A DNA stretch of 64,000 nucleotides from Jeongeupia wiesaeckerbachi (GCF_050916355.1 NZ_CP136946.1:2852001-2916000), one strand, 5' to 3'. Shown: positions 8,685-20,139, counted from the stretch's first letter. Translations and numbers: made by a program. The notes: a model not told the origin generated them from the sequence alone.

Positions 8685-9917
8685 ATGCTGATCGACAAAT
8701 TGGGGCAGTTCGGCCTCGATCATTTTGACAGGTGGGTCGGGCAAATACGCGCACATGGCGAATTGCCGCTGCAAATTCGCCTCTGGGATGGTCGCGATTA
8801 CCGTTTTTCGGCGTCGCCGACGGTCACCATCACGCTGCCGGGGCCGCAAGCGGTGAGCTACTTTCGCAAACCGAGCCTTGCCAGTCTTGGGGAGGCCTAT
8901 GTCGAAGGTCAGGTCGACATCGACGGGCCGCTGCCGAGCGTGTTCGAGGTGGCGGTAGCACTGGCGGGGCGGCTGGTGTCGGGCAACAAGCTCTGGGGCC
9001 GGCTTGCAGCGCGCGGCGCACAGCATTCGCGCTCGCTCGATTCCGAGTCGATCCAGTATCACTACGATGTTTCGAACGATTTCTATCGTTTGTGGCTCGA
9101 CGAGCAGATGGTGTATTCGTGTGCCTATTTCGAGAACGGTGACGAAAGTCTGGCCGACGCTCAGGTCAAGAAGCTCGACCATATCCTGACCAAGATCATG
9201 CTCCGGCCGGGCGAGCAGTTACTCGACATCGGCTGCGGCTGGGGCGCGTTGATCCTGCGCGCGGCGACGCAGTTCGGCGCGCACGCAACCGGCATCACAT
9301 TGTCGGAAAATCAATACGCGCTGGCGCAGGAGCGCATCCACGCTGCTGGCGTGCAGGACCGCTGCAAGGTGTTGCTGTGCGATTACCGCGACGTGAAGGG
9401 TACCTACGACAAGATCACCAGCGTCGGGATGTTCGAGCACGTCGGTCTGGCCAATCTTGCCGGTTACTTTGCCAAGGTTCACAGCCTGCTGCGGGATGGC
9501 GGGCTGGTGCTGAACCACGGCATTACGACCACCGATGTCAATAACGGCAGCGGTGCCTATTTTGGCGGCAGCGATTTTATCGATCGCTATGTGTTTCCGA
9601 ACGGCGAGCTGCCGCATGTGGCGTTGGCGATGAAGGAAATGTCGGCGGCGGGGCTTGAGGTGCTCGATGTCGAGTCATTGCGGCGCCACTACGCCAGGAC
9701 GCTTGAGTTCTGGACCGATCGCTTTGAGGCCAACGCCGGCAGCGTCCGTGCAATGGTCGACGACAAGCATTACCGGATCTGGCGGGTCTATCTTGCAGGC
9801 TGTGCGTGGGCCTTTGCCAACGACTGGGTGTCGATCTACCAGTTGCTGGGTTGCCGTGCCGGTGGCGGGGGCTTGAACCCGATGCCGATGTCACGGCGCT
9901 ATATGTATGTGAAATGA
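8685..9917 (+). CDS. cfa: Cyclopropane-fatty-acyl-phospholipid synthase family methyltransferase
   Basis: 410 residues. SAM-binding motif LLDIGCGWGALILRAA, the family's YSCAYFENG segment with the active-site Cys region, and MFEHVGLANLAGYFAKVHSLL are all typical of Cfa/CmaS enzymes. The enzyme would transfer a methylene group from SAM to unsaturated acyl chains in membrane phospholipids, usually in stationary phase or acid stress. An AGGGAG at 8672-8677 sits 7 bases before the ATG at 8685 and fixes the start; in-frame codons upstream are rejected. The gene stands alone and converges with pflA. Confidence 0.95.
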   Translation: MLIDKLGQFGLDHFDRWVGQIRAHGELPLQIRLWDGRDYRFSASPTVTITLPGPQAVSYFRKPSLASLGEAYVEGQVDIDGPLPSVFEVAVALAGRLVSGNKLWGRLAARGAQHSRSLDSESIQYHYDVSNDFYRLWLDEQMVYSCAYFENGDESLADAQVKKLDHILTKIMLRPGEQLLDIGCGWGALILRAATQFGAHATGITLSENQYALAQERIHAAGVQDRCKVLLCDYRDVKGTYDKITSVGMFEHVGLANLAGYFAKVHSLLRDGGLVLNHGITTTDVNNGSGAYFGGSDFIDRYVFPNGELPHVALAMKEMSAAGLEVLDVESLRRHYARTLEFWTDRFEANAGSVRAMVDDKHYRIWRVYLAGCAWAFANDWVSIYQLLGCRAGGGGLNPMPMSRRYMYVK

Positions 9918-9937
9918 ACGGTATGTGGAGCAGCGAA

Positions 9938-9960
9938 CAACGGGGCGCGTGGCCCCGTTG
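9938..9960. terminator. Hairpin between convergent cfa and pflA
   Basis: Perfect 9-bp arms CAACGGGGC and GCCCCGTTG with a 5-base loop. No long T-run on either side, so it is a weak or bidirectional terminator between the convergent genes. Confidence 0.6.
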
Positions 9961-9969
9961 TCGCAGGCA

Positions 9970-10773
9970 TCAGTAGGTGGTTAACCCACGGGCGCGGAAC
10001 TGTTCGCGCACGCGCTCGGTCAGTTCCGTGCTCGGCGGTTCGACATCGTTCAGCTCGTACTTCATCCCGAGTTCTTCCCACTTGTGCTCGCCCATCTTGT
10101 GGAACGGCAATACCTCGACGCGTTCGACAATGTCGCCCAGCGAGTGGACGAATTCGGCCAGACCTTCGACGTCGTCGGCGTCGTCCGACCAGCCCGGGAC
10201 CAGCACATAGCGCAGCCAGATTTTCTTGCCCATCTTCTGCAGTCGCCGAGCGAAGTCGAGCGTTGGCTGCAAGGGCTTGCCGGTCAGGCGCTCGTAGCGC
10301 TCGGGGTTGAATTGCTTGATGTCGAGTAGCACCAGATCGACGTTGTCGAACCAGCTGTCCTCCAGATGCGCAGCCAGAAAGCCCTGCGTATCGAGCGCTG
10401 TGTGCAGCCCGTATTCCTTCTTCACGCGGTAGAAGATCTCGCCGACGAAGTGCGCCTGCATCAAGGGTTCGCCGCCGGAAATGGTCAGGCCACCGGTCAT
10501 TTTCAGGAAACGGGCGTATTTGCCGATTTCAGCGACGACCTCGTCGACGGTCTTTTGCTTGCCGTTGTGCAGCTTCCAGGTGTCCGGGTTGTGGCAGTAC
10601 AGACACCTGAACTGACAGCCTGAAACGAATACGACGAAGCGCATGCCGGGGCCGTCGACGGCGGCGCCGGTTTCGAACGAATGCACGAAGCCGCACATCT
10701 TGCCGTTCTCGTCGACCATGGCCGGGACGATTTCGCCGAGCGGCTTCTGGACTTCTACGATCTCGATGGTCAT
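9970..10773 (-). CDS. pflA: Pyruvate formate-lyase-activating enzyme
   Basis: 267 residues. Radical-SAM protein with the CX3CX2C cluster motif CQFRCLYCHNPDTW and the GGEPL motif. It binds a 4Fe-4S cluster and uses SAM to install the glycyl radical on PflB under anaerobiosis. GGAGA six bases before the ATG at 10773 decides the start. It lies downstream of pflB, with a hairpin plus T-run (10791-10816) between them that should lower its transcription relative to pflB. About 20 residues longer at the N-terminus than the E. coli protein. Confidence 0.97.
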   Translation of the reverse strand: MTIEIVEVQKPLGEIVPAMVDENGKMCGFVHSFETGAAVDGPGMRFVVFVSGCQFRCLYCHNPDTWKLHNGKQKTVDEVVAEIGKYARFLKMTGGLTISGGEPLMQAHFVGEIFYRVKKEYGLHTALDTQGFLAAHLEDSWFDNVDLVLLDIKQFNPERYERLTGKPLQPTLDFARRLQKMGKKIWLRYVLVPGWSDDADDVEGLAEFVHSLGDIVERVEVLPFHKMGEHKWEELGMKYELNDVEPPSTELTERVREQFRARGLTTY

Positions 10774-10790
10774 TGTGTGTCTCCAGTTGC

Positions 10791-10816
10791 AAAACAAAGG
10801 CGACCCGAAGGCCGCC
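10791..10816 (-). terminator. Intrinsic terminator/attenuator between pflB and pflA
   Basis: On the minus strand GGCGGCC-TTCG-GGTCGCC forms a 7-bp stem (one G-T pair) with a UUCG tetraloop, followed directly by TTTGTTTT. It sits just upstream of the pflA ribosome binding site, so read-through would set the pflA level. Confidence 0.75.
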
Positions 10817-10866
10817 CTGTTTGCTGCGGGGGCAGGGCGGGCCCACCCCCTTGTCTTCTTATTAGA

Positions 10867-13125
10867 TCAGCACTTCACATGGAAGGTGCGGTTGATCACG
10901 TCGAGCTGCTGTTCGCGCGTCAGCTTGATGAAGTTGACGGCGTAACCCGACACACGGATGGTCAGCTGCGGATACTTTTCCGGGTGATCCATCGCATCGA
11001 GCAGCGTGTCGCGGTTGAGCACGTTGACGTTGATATGGAAGCCGGTGGCATTGCAGAAGCCATCGAGGCAGGCGGTCAGGTTGTTGACGCGATCGGCCAG
11101 CGAGTGACCCAGTGCATCCGGCGTGGCCGAGGCAGTCCACGAAATGCCGTCGAGTGCGGCTTCATACGGCAGCTTGGCGACCGACGCACCGGCGGCGACG
11201 AAGCCCGAGGTATCGCGGCCGTTCATCGGGTTGGCCCCCGGTGCGAACGGGGCGCCGGCGCGGCGGCCGTCCGGGGTGTTGCCGGTCTTCTTGCCGTACA
11301 CGACGTTCGACGTGATGGTCAGGATCGACTGGGTCGGCAGCGCGTTGCGGTACATCTTGTGGCTCTTGACCTTGTTCATGAACGATTCGGTCAGGTACAC
11401 GGCGATCTCGTCAACGCGGTCATCGTTGTTGCCGAAGGCCGGGTATTCGCCCTCGATCTCGAAGTCGACGGCAATGCCGGCTTCGTTGCGGATGGTCTTG
11501 ACCTTGGCGTACTTGATCGCCGACAGCGAGTCTGCCGCCACCGACAGGCCGGCAATGCCGCAAGCCATGGTGCGCAGGATGTCGCGATCGTGCAGCGCCA
11601 TCTCGATCCGCTCGTACGAATACTTGTCGTGCATGTAGTGGATCGCGTTCAGGGCCTTGACGTAGGTTTTGGCCAGCCAGTCGAGCATCTTGTCGTACTT
11701 GGCCATGACTTCGTCGTAATCGAGGTATTCCGACGTGATCGGCTCGAAGTTCGGCACGACTTTCTTGCCGGTCTTTTCGTCGACGCCGCCGTTGATGGCG
11801 TACAGCATGGCCTTGGCCAGGTTACAGCGGGCGCCGAAGAACTGCATCTGCTTGCCGACTTCCATCGCCGAGACGCAGCAGGCGATCGCGTAGTCGTCAC
11901 CCCAGTGCGGACGCATCTGTTCGTCCGACTCGTACTGGATCGAGCTGGTTTCGATCGACACCTTGGCGCAGAAATTCTTGAAGCCTTGCGGCAGTGCCGG
12001 CGACCACAGCACGGTCAGGTTCGGTTCCGGTGCCGGGCCGAGGTTGAACAGGGTGTTGAGGAAGCGGAAGCTGTTCTTCGAAACGAGGGTGCGGCCATCC
12101 TTGCCCATGCCGCCGATCGATTCGGTCACCCAGGTCGGGTCGCCCGAATACAGGCTGTTGTATTCCTCGGTACGCAGGAAGCGGACGATGCGCAGCTTGA
12201 TGACGAGGTCGTCGATGAATTCCTGAGCTTCAGCCTCGGTGATCTTGCCTTCTTTCAGATCGCGCTCGATGTAGATGTCGAGGAAGGTCGAAATGCGGCC
12301 GATCGACATCGCGGCGCCGTTCTGTTCCTTGATCGCGGCGAGGTAGCCGAAGTAAGTCCACTGGATCGCTTCTTGCGCGGTAGCGGCCGGCTTGCCGATG
12401 TCGAAGCCGTAGCTGGCGGCCATTTCCTTCAGTTCGCCCAGCGCACGGATCTGTTCCGACAGCTCTTCACGCAGGCGGATGGTGTCTTCGGTGAAGTCGA
12501 AATCGTCGGTTTCGGCTTTTTCGGCTTTCTTGAATTCGATCAGCTGGTCGATGCCGTACAGCGCGACGCGGCGATAATCGCCGATGATGCGGCCGCGGCC
12601 GTAGGCATCCGGCAGGCCGGTGATCACGCCGCTTGATCGGCAGGCGCGGATCAGCGGGTTGTAGATGTCGAACACGCCGGAGTTATGGTCTTTGCGGTAC
12701 TTGCTGAATACTTCTTCGATTTTCGGGTCGAGTTCGCGGCCGATTTCTTCCAGCGAGCTCTGCACCATGCGCAGGCCGGTGTTCGGGAAGATGGCGCGCT
12801 TGAGCGGCGCATCGGTCTGAACGCCAACGATTTTTTCCAGGTCCTTGTCGATGTAGCCCGGGCCAAAAGCGGTGATGCCGGTGCCGCGGTCTGCGGCCAC
12901 GTCGAGGACTTGCCCCGGCGCGGCGCGTTCGGCCTTCAGCATTTCGGACAGTTTTTCCCAGACCTTGTTGGTGCGTTCGGTCGGGCCAGCGACGAAGCTG
13001 TCGTCGCCTTCATACGGGGTGTAGTTGAGCTGGATGAAATCGCGGACCGCGACTTTCTTCTGCCATTCGCCGTCTTTGAAGCCACGCCAGGCATTGATCT
13101 GCAGGTTGGTTTCCGGTGCGTTCAT
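10867..13125 (-). CDS. pflB: Formate C-acetyltransferase (pyruvate formate-lyase)
   Basis: 752 residues (E. coli 760). The catalytic double cysteine is present as ACCVSAMEVG near residue 415. The glycyl-radical loop near the C-terminus reads RVSGYAVNF, with the radical Gly at residue 727, 25 from the end as in E. coli. It splits pyruvate plus CoA to acetyl-CoA and formate in anaerobic cells. The ATG at 13125 is preceded by AAAGGAG. The formate channel gene focA, often upstream, is absent here. A perfect FNR box lies 177 bases upstream, so anaerobic induction is likely. Confidence 0.98.
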   Translation of the reverse strand: MNAPETNLQINAWRGFKDGEWQKKVAVRDFIQLNYTPYEGDDSFVAGPTERTNKVWEKLSEMLKAERAAPGQVLDVAADRGTGITAFGPGYIDKDLEKIVGVQTDAPLKRAIFPNTGLRMVQSSLEEIGRELDPKIEEVFSKYRKDHNSGVFDIYNPLIRACRSSGVITGLPDAYGRGRIIGDYRRVALYGIDQLIEFKKAEKAETDDFDFTEDTIRLREELSEQIRALGELKEMAASYGFDIGKPAATAQEAIQWTYFGYLAAIKEQNGAAMSIGRISTFLDIYIERDLKEGKITEAEAQEFIDDLVIKLRIVRFLRTEEYNSLYSGDPTWVTESIGGMGKDGRTLVSKNSFRFLNTLFNLGPAPEPNLTVLWSPALPQGFKNFCAKVSIETSSIQYESDEQMRPHWGDDYAIACCVSAMEVGKQMQFFGARCNLAKAMLYAINGGVDEKTGKKVVPNFEPITSEYLDYDEVMAKYDKMLDWLAKTYVKALNAIHYMHDKYSYERIEMALHDRDILRTMACGIAGLSVAADSLSAIKYAKVKTIRNEAGIAVDFEIEGEYPAFGNNDDRVDEIAVYLTESFMNKVKSHKMYRNALPTQSILTITSNVVYGKKTGNTPDGRRAGAPFAPGANPMNGRDTSGFVAAGASVAKLPYEAALDGISWTASATPDALGHSLADRVNNLTACLDGFCNATGFHINVNVLNRDTLLDAMDHPEKYPQLTIRVSGYAVNFIKLTREQQLDVINRTFHVKC

Positions 13126-13273
13126 GGTGATGCTCCTTTCGATGATCTGTTTGACGATCAGTAAAACAGTGGCTGGAACCACCGGGCCCCGCGGATCCGC
13201 GTCTGGCTGGGCGCTTCCGATAAATTAAGGCTAGTTTGTTGACCTAATTTGCGCTTCACAAGAAAACACCCTC

Positions 13274-13315
13274 ATTGTGGGCGGGGGCGTCCATCCGGGT
13301 GTTGATCAATATCAA
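13274..13315 (-). promoter_or_regulatory. Class-II FNR-type promoter for pflB
   Basis: TTGATCAATATCAA at 13302-13315 matches the FNR/ANR consensus TTGAT-N4-ATCAA exactly. If its centre is placed at -41.5, the minus-strand CACAAT (13279-13274) falls in the -10 position. The pflB leader would be about 140 bases. The rest of the interval 13126-13538 holds no gene that I can support. Confidence 0.8.
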
Positions 13316-13493
13316 TTCAATCGGCAGCATTTTTCGTTGCGGCAGCAAGGCGGTATCGGTCGTGCATATTGTATGGGCAATGCTTGCACCTGTTTCGTGC
13401 TTGCTATGCACTGTGCATGACCTTTCTGAGTAGCAGATGTTCCCGCAAGCGTGCCTGAATTGAAGTGAAAACGCTGCGTCGACGGCCAATGCA

Positions 13494-13520
13494 AAACGGG
13501 CCGACAATGTCGGCCCGTTT
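13494..13520 (-). terminator. Terminator of prfC
   Basis: Stem with arms AAACGGGCCGACA and its complement around a very short loop, 19 bases past the prfC stop. A/T at the stem ends makes a short T-tract on either strand. Confidence 0.75.
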
Positions 13521-13538
13521 CACCTGGGGATGGCTTGC

Positions 13539-15128
13539 TTACAGCGTGACCGCATGCTCGCGGGTCGCGTGGAAGACGATGTCCGGCCAGCGTTCTTGCG
13601 TCAGCGCCAGATTGACCCGGCTGGTCGCGAGATAGGCCATGCTGTCGGCCGCGTCGCGCGCGAGGTTGTTGCCAAGGCTGTTTTCGAAATCCGTGAGCTT
13701 CTTGTTGTTGTCGCAGCTGACCCAGCGCGCGGTGTAGATCGTCGTCGGTTCGAAAATCGCTTCGACACCGTACTCGTTCAGCAGGCGCGATGCGACGACT
13801 TCGAACTGCAGCACGCCGACGGCGCCAAGAATCAGGTCCGAGCCGTTCAGCGGTTTGAACACCTGTACCGCGCCTTCCTCGCCCAGCTGTTGCAGGCCTT
13901 TTTGCAGCTGCTTCAACTTCAGCGGGTTCTTGATCCGGACGATGCGGAACAATTCCGGCGCAAAGTACGGAATGCCGGTGAACGACAGCACCTCGCCTTC
14001 GGAGAATGAATCGCCGATCTGGATGTTGCCGTGGTTCGGCAAGCCGATGATGTCGCCGGCGTAGGCTTCCTCGACCTGCTCGCGGCCTTGCGCCATGAAG
14101 GTGACGACCGAATTGGCAGCGATGTCGCGGCCGAGGCGCAGGTGCTTGAACTTCATGCCGCGTGAAAATTCGCCCGAGCAGACGCGCAGGAAGGCAATCC
14201 GGTCGCGGTGTTTCGGATCCATGTTTGCCTGGATCTTGAACACGAAGGCCGAGAACTTTTCCTCGGTCGGGTCGACGCTGCGCGCGGTGGCGTCGCGTGC
14301 ACCCGGCGAGGGCGCCCAGTCGACCAGGGCGTTGAGGATTTCGCGTACGCCGAAGTTGTTGATCGCCGAACCGAAGAACACCGGCGTCAGCGTGCCGGCG
14401 AGGAATTCATCCAGAACGAACGGGTGGCTGGCGCCGCGTACCAGCTCCATTTCCATCCGGGTGTTTTCGATTTCGAGCGGGAACAGCTCATCCAGGCGCG
14501 CGTTATCCAGTCCCTGAATGATCTCGACTTCATCCAGCGGGCCTTGGCCCGGCGTGAAGATGATCACCTCGTCTTTCAGGATGTGGTACACGCCGCGGAA
14601 GGTCTTGCCCATGCCGATCGGCCAGGTTACCGGGGCGCAGCGGATCTGCAGCACCGATTCGACCTCGTCCAGCAACTCAAGCGAGTCGCGCACTTCGCGG
14701 TCGTACTTGTTCATGAAGGTGACGATCGGCGTATTGCGCAGCCGGCAGACGTTCAGCAGCTTGATCGTCTGTTCCTCGACGCCCTTGGCGGCGTCGATCA
14801 CCATCAACGCCGAATCGACCGCCGTCAGTACGCGATAGGTATCTTCGGAGAAATCCTGGTGACCCGGGGTGTCGAGCAGGTTGACGACGTGATCGCGGTA
14901 GTCGAACTGCATCACCGATGAGGCGACCGAAATGCCGCGCTGCTTTTCGATGTCCATCCAGTCCGAGGTGGCGAATTTGCCGCCTTTCTTGCCCTTGACC
15001 GTGCCCGCAGCCTGGATCGTGCCCGAGAAGTACAGCAGCTTCTCGGTGAGCGTGGTCTTACCCGCGTCGGGGTGCGAGATGATGGCAAAGGTGCGCCGAC
15101 GGGCAACTTGCTGGGCGAGCGTGGGCAT
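13539..15128 (-). CDS. prfC: Peptide chain release factor 3
   Basis: 529 residues, exactly the normal RF3 length. GTPase motifs: G1 SHPDAGKTTLTEKLL, G2 region around RGISVASSVM, G3 LLDTPGHQDFSEDTYR and G4 NKYDRE. The KGKKGGKFATSDWM segment is specific to RF3 rather than EF-G or LepA. It recycles RF1/RF2 from the ribosome after termination. Single gene with a hairpin terminator downstream; 83 bases from the end of the sensor kinase gene upstream on the same strand. Confidence 0.98.
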   Translation of the reverse strand: MPTLAQQVARRRTFAIISHPDAGKTTLTEKLLYFSGTIQAAGTVKGKKGGKFATSDWMDIEKQRGISVASSVMQFDYRDHVVNLLDTPGHQDFSEDTYRVLTAVDSALMVIDAAKGVEEQTIKLLNVCRLRNTPIVTFMNKYDREVRDSLELLDEVESVLQIRCAPVTWPIGMGKTFRGVYHILKDEVIIFTPGQGPLDEVEIIQGLDNARLDELFPLEIENTRMEMELVRGASHPFVLDEFLAGTLTPVFFGSAINNFGVREILNALVDWAPSPGARDATARSVDPTEEKFSAFVFKIQANMDPKHRDRIAFLRVCSGEFSRGMKFKHLRLGRDIAANSVVTFMAQGREQVEEAYAGDIIGLPNHGNIQIGDSFSEGEVLSFTGIPYFAPELFRIVRIKNPLKLKQLQKGLQQLGEEGAVQVFKPLNGSDLILGAVGVLQFEVVASRLLNEYGVEAIFEPTTIYTARWVSCDNNKKLTDFENSLGNNLARDAADSMAYLATSRVNLALTQERWPDIVFHATREHAVTL

Positions 15129-15211
15129 GGTCTTGATTTATCTTGGATTTGCGGCAGGAAAGCGCGGCATTGTACGCCAATCGCACCGCAATCAAAACCG
15201 CCCGCGCGCGT

Positions 15212-18100
15212 TCAGCCGGCGCTGCGCTCGACGGGGAGCAGCAGCGTGAACACGGCGCCACCGTCGGCGTGATTGGCCGCGAAGACCTTGCCGCCATGGT
15301 CTTCCATGATTTGCCGGCTGATGGCCAGCCCGAGACCGGTGCCGCCGGTCGTGCGCATCCGGCTGCTCTGGATGAATTTGTCGAAGATCAGTTCCAGTTC
15401 GTCAGACGGAATGCCCGGCCCGTGGTCGCGAACCGAGACGCCGATGGCGGGCAGGCCGTCGCCAAGCGTGGCGTCGCTCAGGTAGTCGATGCTGATGTGG
15501 CTGCCGACCGGGCTGAACTTGATGGCGTTCGATAGCAGATTGACGATGACCTGCATCACGCGGGTCTTGTCGTAAACGGCGAACAGCGCCGGTGTCTGCT
15601 CGTCGGCCTCCAGGTCGAGGCGCTTGCCGGTCAGCAGCGGGTTGATTTCGTTGACGGCAATCTGCATGGTCTGCTGCAGGCAATAGCGTGACTTGTCGTA
15701 CTGCATCCGGTTGGCCTCGAGCCGCGACATGTCGAGCAGGTCGTTCAGCAGGACCAGTAGCCGGTTGCCGCTGGAGTTGATGCGTTCGAAATAGCGCGCC
15801 AGATTGCCGGGCTCGGTACGGCCGACCTTGGAGAGGCCCATTTCCGAGAATGACAGGATCGCATGCATCGGGGTGCGCAATTCGTGCGACATATTGGCGA
15901 GAAAGGCGGACTTGGCGACGTTGGCGCTTTCGGCGGCTTCCTTGGCTTCGACCAGATTGCGCTCGAATTCCTTCAGGCGGCCGATGTTGGTGAGGAAGGC
16001 GAACGCGTATTCAAGCTGCTGGTGTTCGTCGTTGATTGCTGCCGAATTGACGAGGAAGGGCAGCGACTCGCCGGTCGACGCACGCAGGATGACTTCCTCG
16101 ATGTGGTTGCCGGCGCCGATCCGGCTGGCCAGATCGGGCGGGAAAACACGCGCAGCCTGATCGCCCCACAAGACTTCGGGTGAATGGCCGAGCGTATCCT
16201 CGCGCCGGTAGCCGAGCAGCCGCGTGAACGACTGGTTGATTTCGACGATGCGGCCCGAGGCGTCGAGCAGGATGAAGCCGTCGGCGGTGGTGTCGATAAT
16301 CGTCCGCTTCAGGCGTTCGGACTGCCGCAAGGCCTGCGCAGCGATCCGTTGTGCGGTGACGTCCTCGATCACGCAGATCACGCCCTTGTCGGCATCGTCC
16401 GGGTCGAGCGCCTTGGCGTAGAGCATCGCCCAGAACTCGGACAGGTCCCGGCGGAACAGCGCCATTTCACCGCGGAACACTTCGCCTTGCTGCACCTTTT
16501 GCAGCATCTGCTGGCCGGCTTCCTGGTACTCGGCCTGGTCGGCGTGAATCAGGCTCATCGGCTGGCCGATGATGGCGCCGGAAGTGAAGCCGAACAGCTT
16601 CTCGAAGGCCGGGTTGACCAGCCGGATCGTGCCCTTGACCGACAGCATGATCGCCAGCGGGCTGGCGTCGAGCACCGTGCGGATTTCGGCGGTGCGTTCG
16701 AGCACCAGATCCTGCAAGTGGTCGCGGTGGCGGCGCAGTTCGCGCTCGGTGTTTTGCCGTTCGGTGATGTCGCGAACGGTGGCGCAGGTGTAGGCCTCGT
16801 TGTTGAACTCGATGTGCGCCAGCGTGATTTCGACCGGCAGCAGCTGGCCGTAGCGATCGCGCTGGTGCGTCATCTGTACCAACTGGCGCTCCTGCTTCAA
16901 ACGCCCCCACAGCTCGTGCCACTGGGCTTCGCCGATATTGGGGAACAGGTCGGCAAAGCGCAGTCCGAGCATGTCGTCCGGCGTGTAATGCGTGATGCGC
17001 GCCGCCGAGCGATTGGCGTAGCGGATGCTGCCGGCGCGATCACTCCACAGGACGGCGTCGGGCGATTCGTCGACGGTGAACTGGGTCAGGTGCAGCCGGC
17101 CTTCGATTTGCTCGATGCGGCGCAATTGCCGCAGCAGCAAGTAGAACAGCACGGTGACGACCAGCATCAGCGCGATGGTGATGAAGGCGCGGGTGAACAG
17201 GTTTTCGCGGAATTTGCCAAGCACGGCATCTTCGTCGATCGATACGGTGACGATCAGTGGCAGCTCGCCCTGACTGGCGTGGAAGGCCACCAGTTCGTTG
17301 CGGCCGGTGGCCGGGTCGTTCTGGCGAAAAACGGTGGTGCGCTTGAGTCGGTGCCGCTCGAACAGTGCCGGATCGGCATTGCGCACGCTTTGGCCGATGT
17401 GCACTTCGTCAAACGGGTAGTTGAGGATGACGACGCCATCCGATCGCAGCAACTGGATGCGCATGCTCGGCGCCAGCTTGAGCGACTGGTAGAAATCGAG
17501 GAAGTAGTTGGGCTCGACACCGGCCAGAAGAATGCCGCCGAAACTGCCGTCCGGGCGGTTGATGCGTCGTGTGACCGGAATCAGCCATTTGCCGTCGGTA
17601 CGGCTGACGATGGGAAGCTGGATCTGCGGGCGCAGGTCGGGAAACTGCTGGTGGTAGCGGTAGTAGGAGCGGTCGGAGAGGTCGACGCGCCGGGTTGGGT
17701 ATTCGAGCCCGTGGCTCTGAATGCGGCCATGCGAATCAATCGCGATGATGCCGCGGACCTGCGGCGCAAGCTTGACCTTGTCGCGCAGCAGCAGATAGGT
17801 CAGATACTCGTCGGCCTTGTCGACGCCACCGAGCCCCTCGAGGTTCTCGATGATGTTCTGCATCGCCTGTTCGACCGAGACGAGTGTCCGCGTCGCGTGT
17901 TCGTCGAGCGAGCGCGCGAGCGACAGATTCTGTCGCTCGGCTTCGTCGAGTGCCTGCTGGTAATCGCGCGAGGTGACCCAGAGCAGCATGGCCACGCCGG
18001 CAGCCATCATCGTGACGTAAAACAGGATCAGGCCGCGACGCAGCGGGCGCAGCGAATGATGCGTGGATTTGGGGCGACGGCGCGGCCAGAGCCAATTCAT
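15212..18100 (-). CDS. Membrane sensor histidine kinase with extracytoplasmic Cache-like domain and three PAS domains
   Basis: 962 residues. Membrane segments at about 20-42 and 303-322 enclose a periplasmic dCache-like sensor domain. Three PAS domains follow (about 335-455, 475-590 and 600-720), two with typical PAC ends such as VRDITERQ and CVIEDVTAQ. HisKA has the phospho-His in NMSHELRTPMHAILSFSEMG near residue 738; the ATPase domain has NLLSNAIKFSP, DHGPGIP and GGTGLGLAISRQIMEDHGG. No receiver or HPt domain and no response-regulator gene is adjacent, so the partner is unknown. The ATG at 18100 lies 2 bases after the uup stop, suggesting coupled translation. Signal unknown. Confidence 0.9.
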   Translation of the reverse strand: MNWLWPRRRPKSTHHSLRPLRRGLILFYVTMMAAGVAMLLWVTSRDYQQALDEAERQNLSLARSLDEHATRTLVSVEQAMQNIIENLEGLGGVDKADEYLTYLLLRDKVKLAPQVRGIIAIDSHGRIQSHGLEYPTRRVDLSDRSYYRYHQQFPDLRPQIQLPIVSRTDGKWLIPVTRRINRPDGSFGGILLAGVEPNYFLDFYQSLKLAPSMRIQLLRSDGVVILNYPFDEVHIGQSVRNADPALFERHRLKRTTVFRQNDPATGRNELVAFHASQGELPLIVTVSIDEDAVLGKFRENLFTRAFITIALMLVVTVLFYLLLRQLRRIEQIEGRLHLTQFTVDESPDAVLWSDRAGSIRYANRSAARITHYTPDDMLGLRFADLFPNIGEAQWHELWGRLKQERQLVQMTHQRDRYGQLLPVEITLAHIEFNNEAYTCATVRDITERQNTERELRRHRDHLQDLVLERTAEIRTVLDASPLAIMLSVKGTIRLVNPAFEKLFGFTSGAIIGQPMSLIHADQAEYQEAGQQMLQKVQQGEVFRGEMALFRRDLSEFWAMLYAKALDPDDADKGVICVIEDVTAQRIAAQALRQSERLKRTIIDTTADGFILLDASGRIVEINQSFTRLLGYRREDTLGHSPEVLWGDQAARVFPPDLASRIGAGNHIEEVILRASTGESLPFLVNSAAINDEHQQLEYAFAFLTNIGRLKEFERNLVEAKEAAESANVAKSAFLANMSHELRTPMHAILSFSEMGLSKVGRTEPGNLARYFERINSSGNRLLVLLNDLLDMSRLEANRMQYDKSRYCLQQTMQIAVNEINPLLTGKRLDLEADEQTPALFAVYDKTRVMQVIVNLLSNAIKFSPVGSHISIDYLSDATLGDGLPAIGVSVRDHGPGIPSDELELIFDKFIQSSRMRTTGGTGLGLAISRQIMEDHGGKVFAANHADGGAVFTLLLPVERSAG

Positions 18101-18102
18101 GT

Positions 18103-20019
<1,917 letters not shown>

Positions 20020-20133
20020 GGCGGTCTTCCATTCAACAAGGCGGCCATTATAAGCGCGGGTCGTGCGGCTTTAGCGGATTCGCCGTCATGACTCAAGTGG
20101 CGTTGGTGACATGCCGAATTGACCGAATCCCGC

Positions 20134-20139
20134 TAGAAT
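20134..20139 (+). promoter_or_regulatory. Possible -10 element directly in front of mltF
   Basis: TAGAAT (five of six matches to TATAAT) ends six bases before the mltF ATG. No Shine-Dalgarno sequence is visible in the gap (CAAAAA). If used, transcription would begin at or beside the start codon, giving a leaderless mRNA. No good -35 is seen at 16-18 bases. Confidence 0.35.

Noticed and set aside
10681..12636. 651-codon frame antisense to pflB and pflA
   Set aside because: Shadow frame; covers both the intergenic terminator and two well-defined genes.
13256..13507. 83-codon minus-strand frame in the pflB upstream region
   Set aside because: No ribosome binding site, and it covers the FNR box and the prfC terminator.
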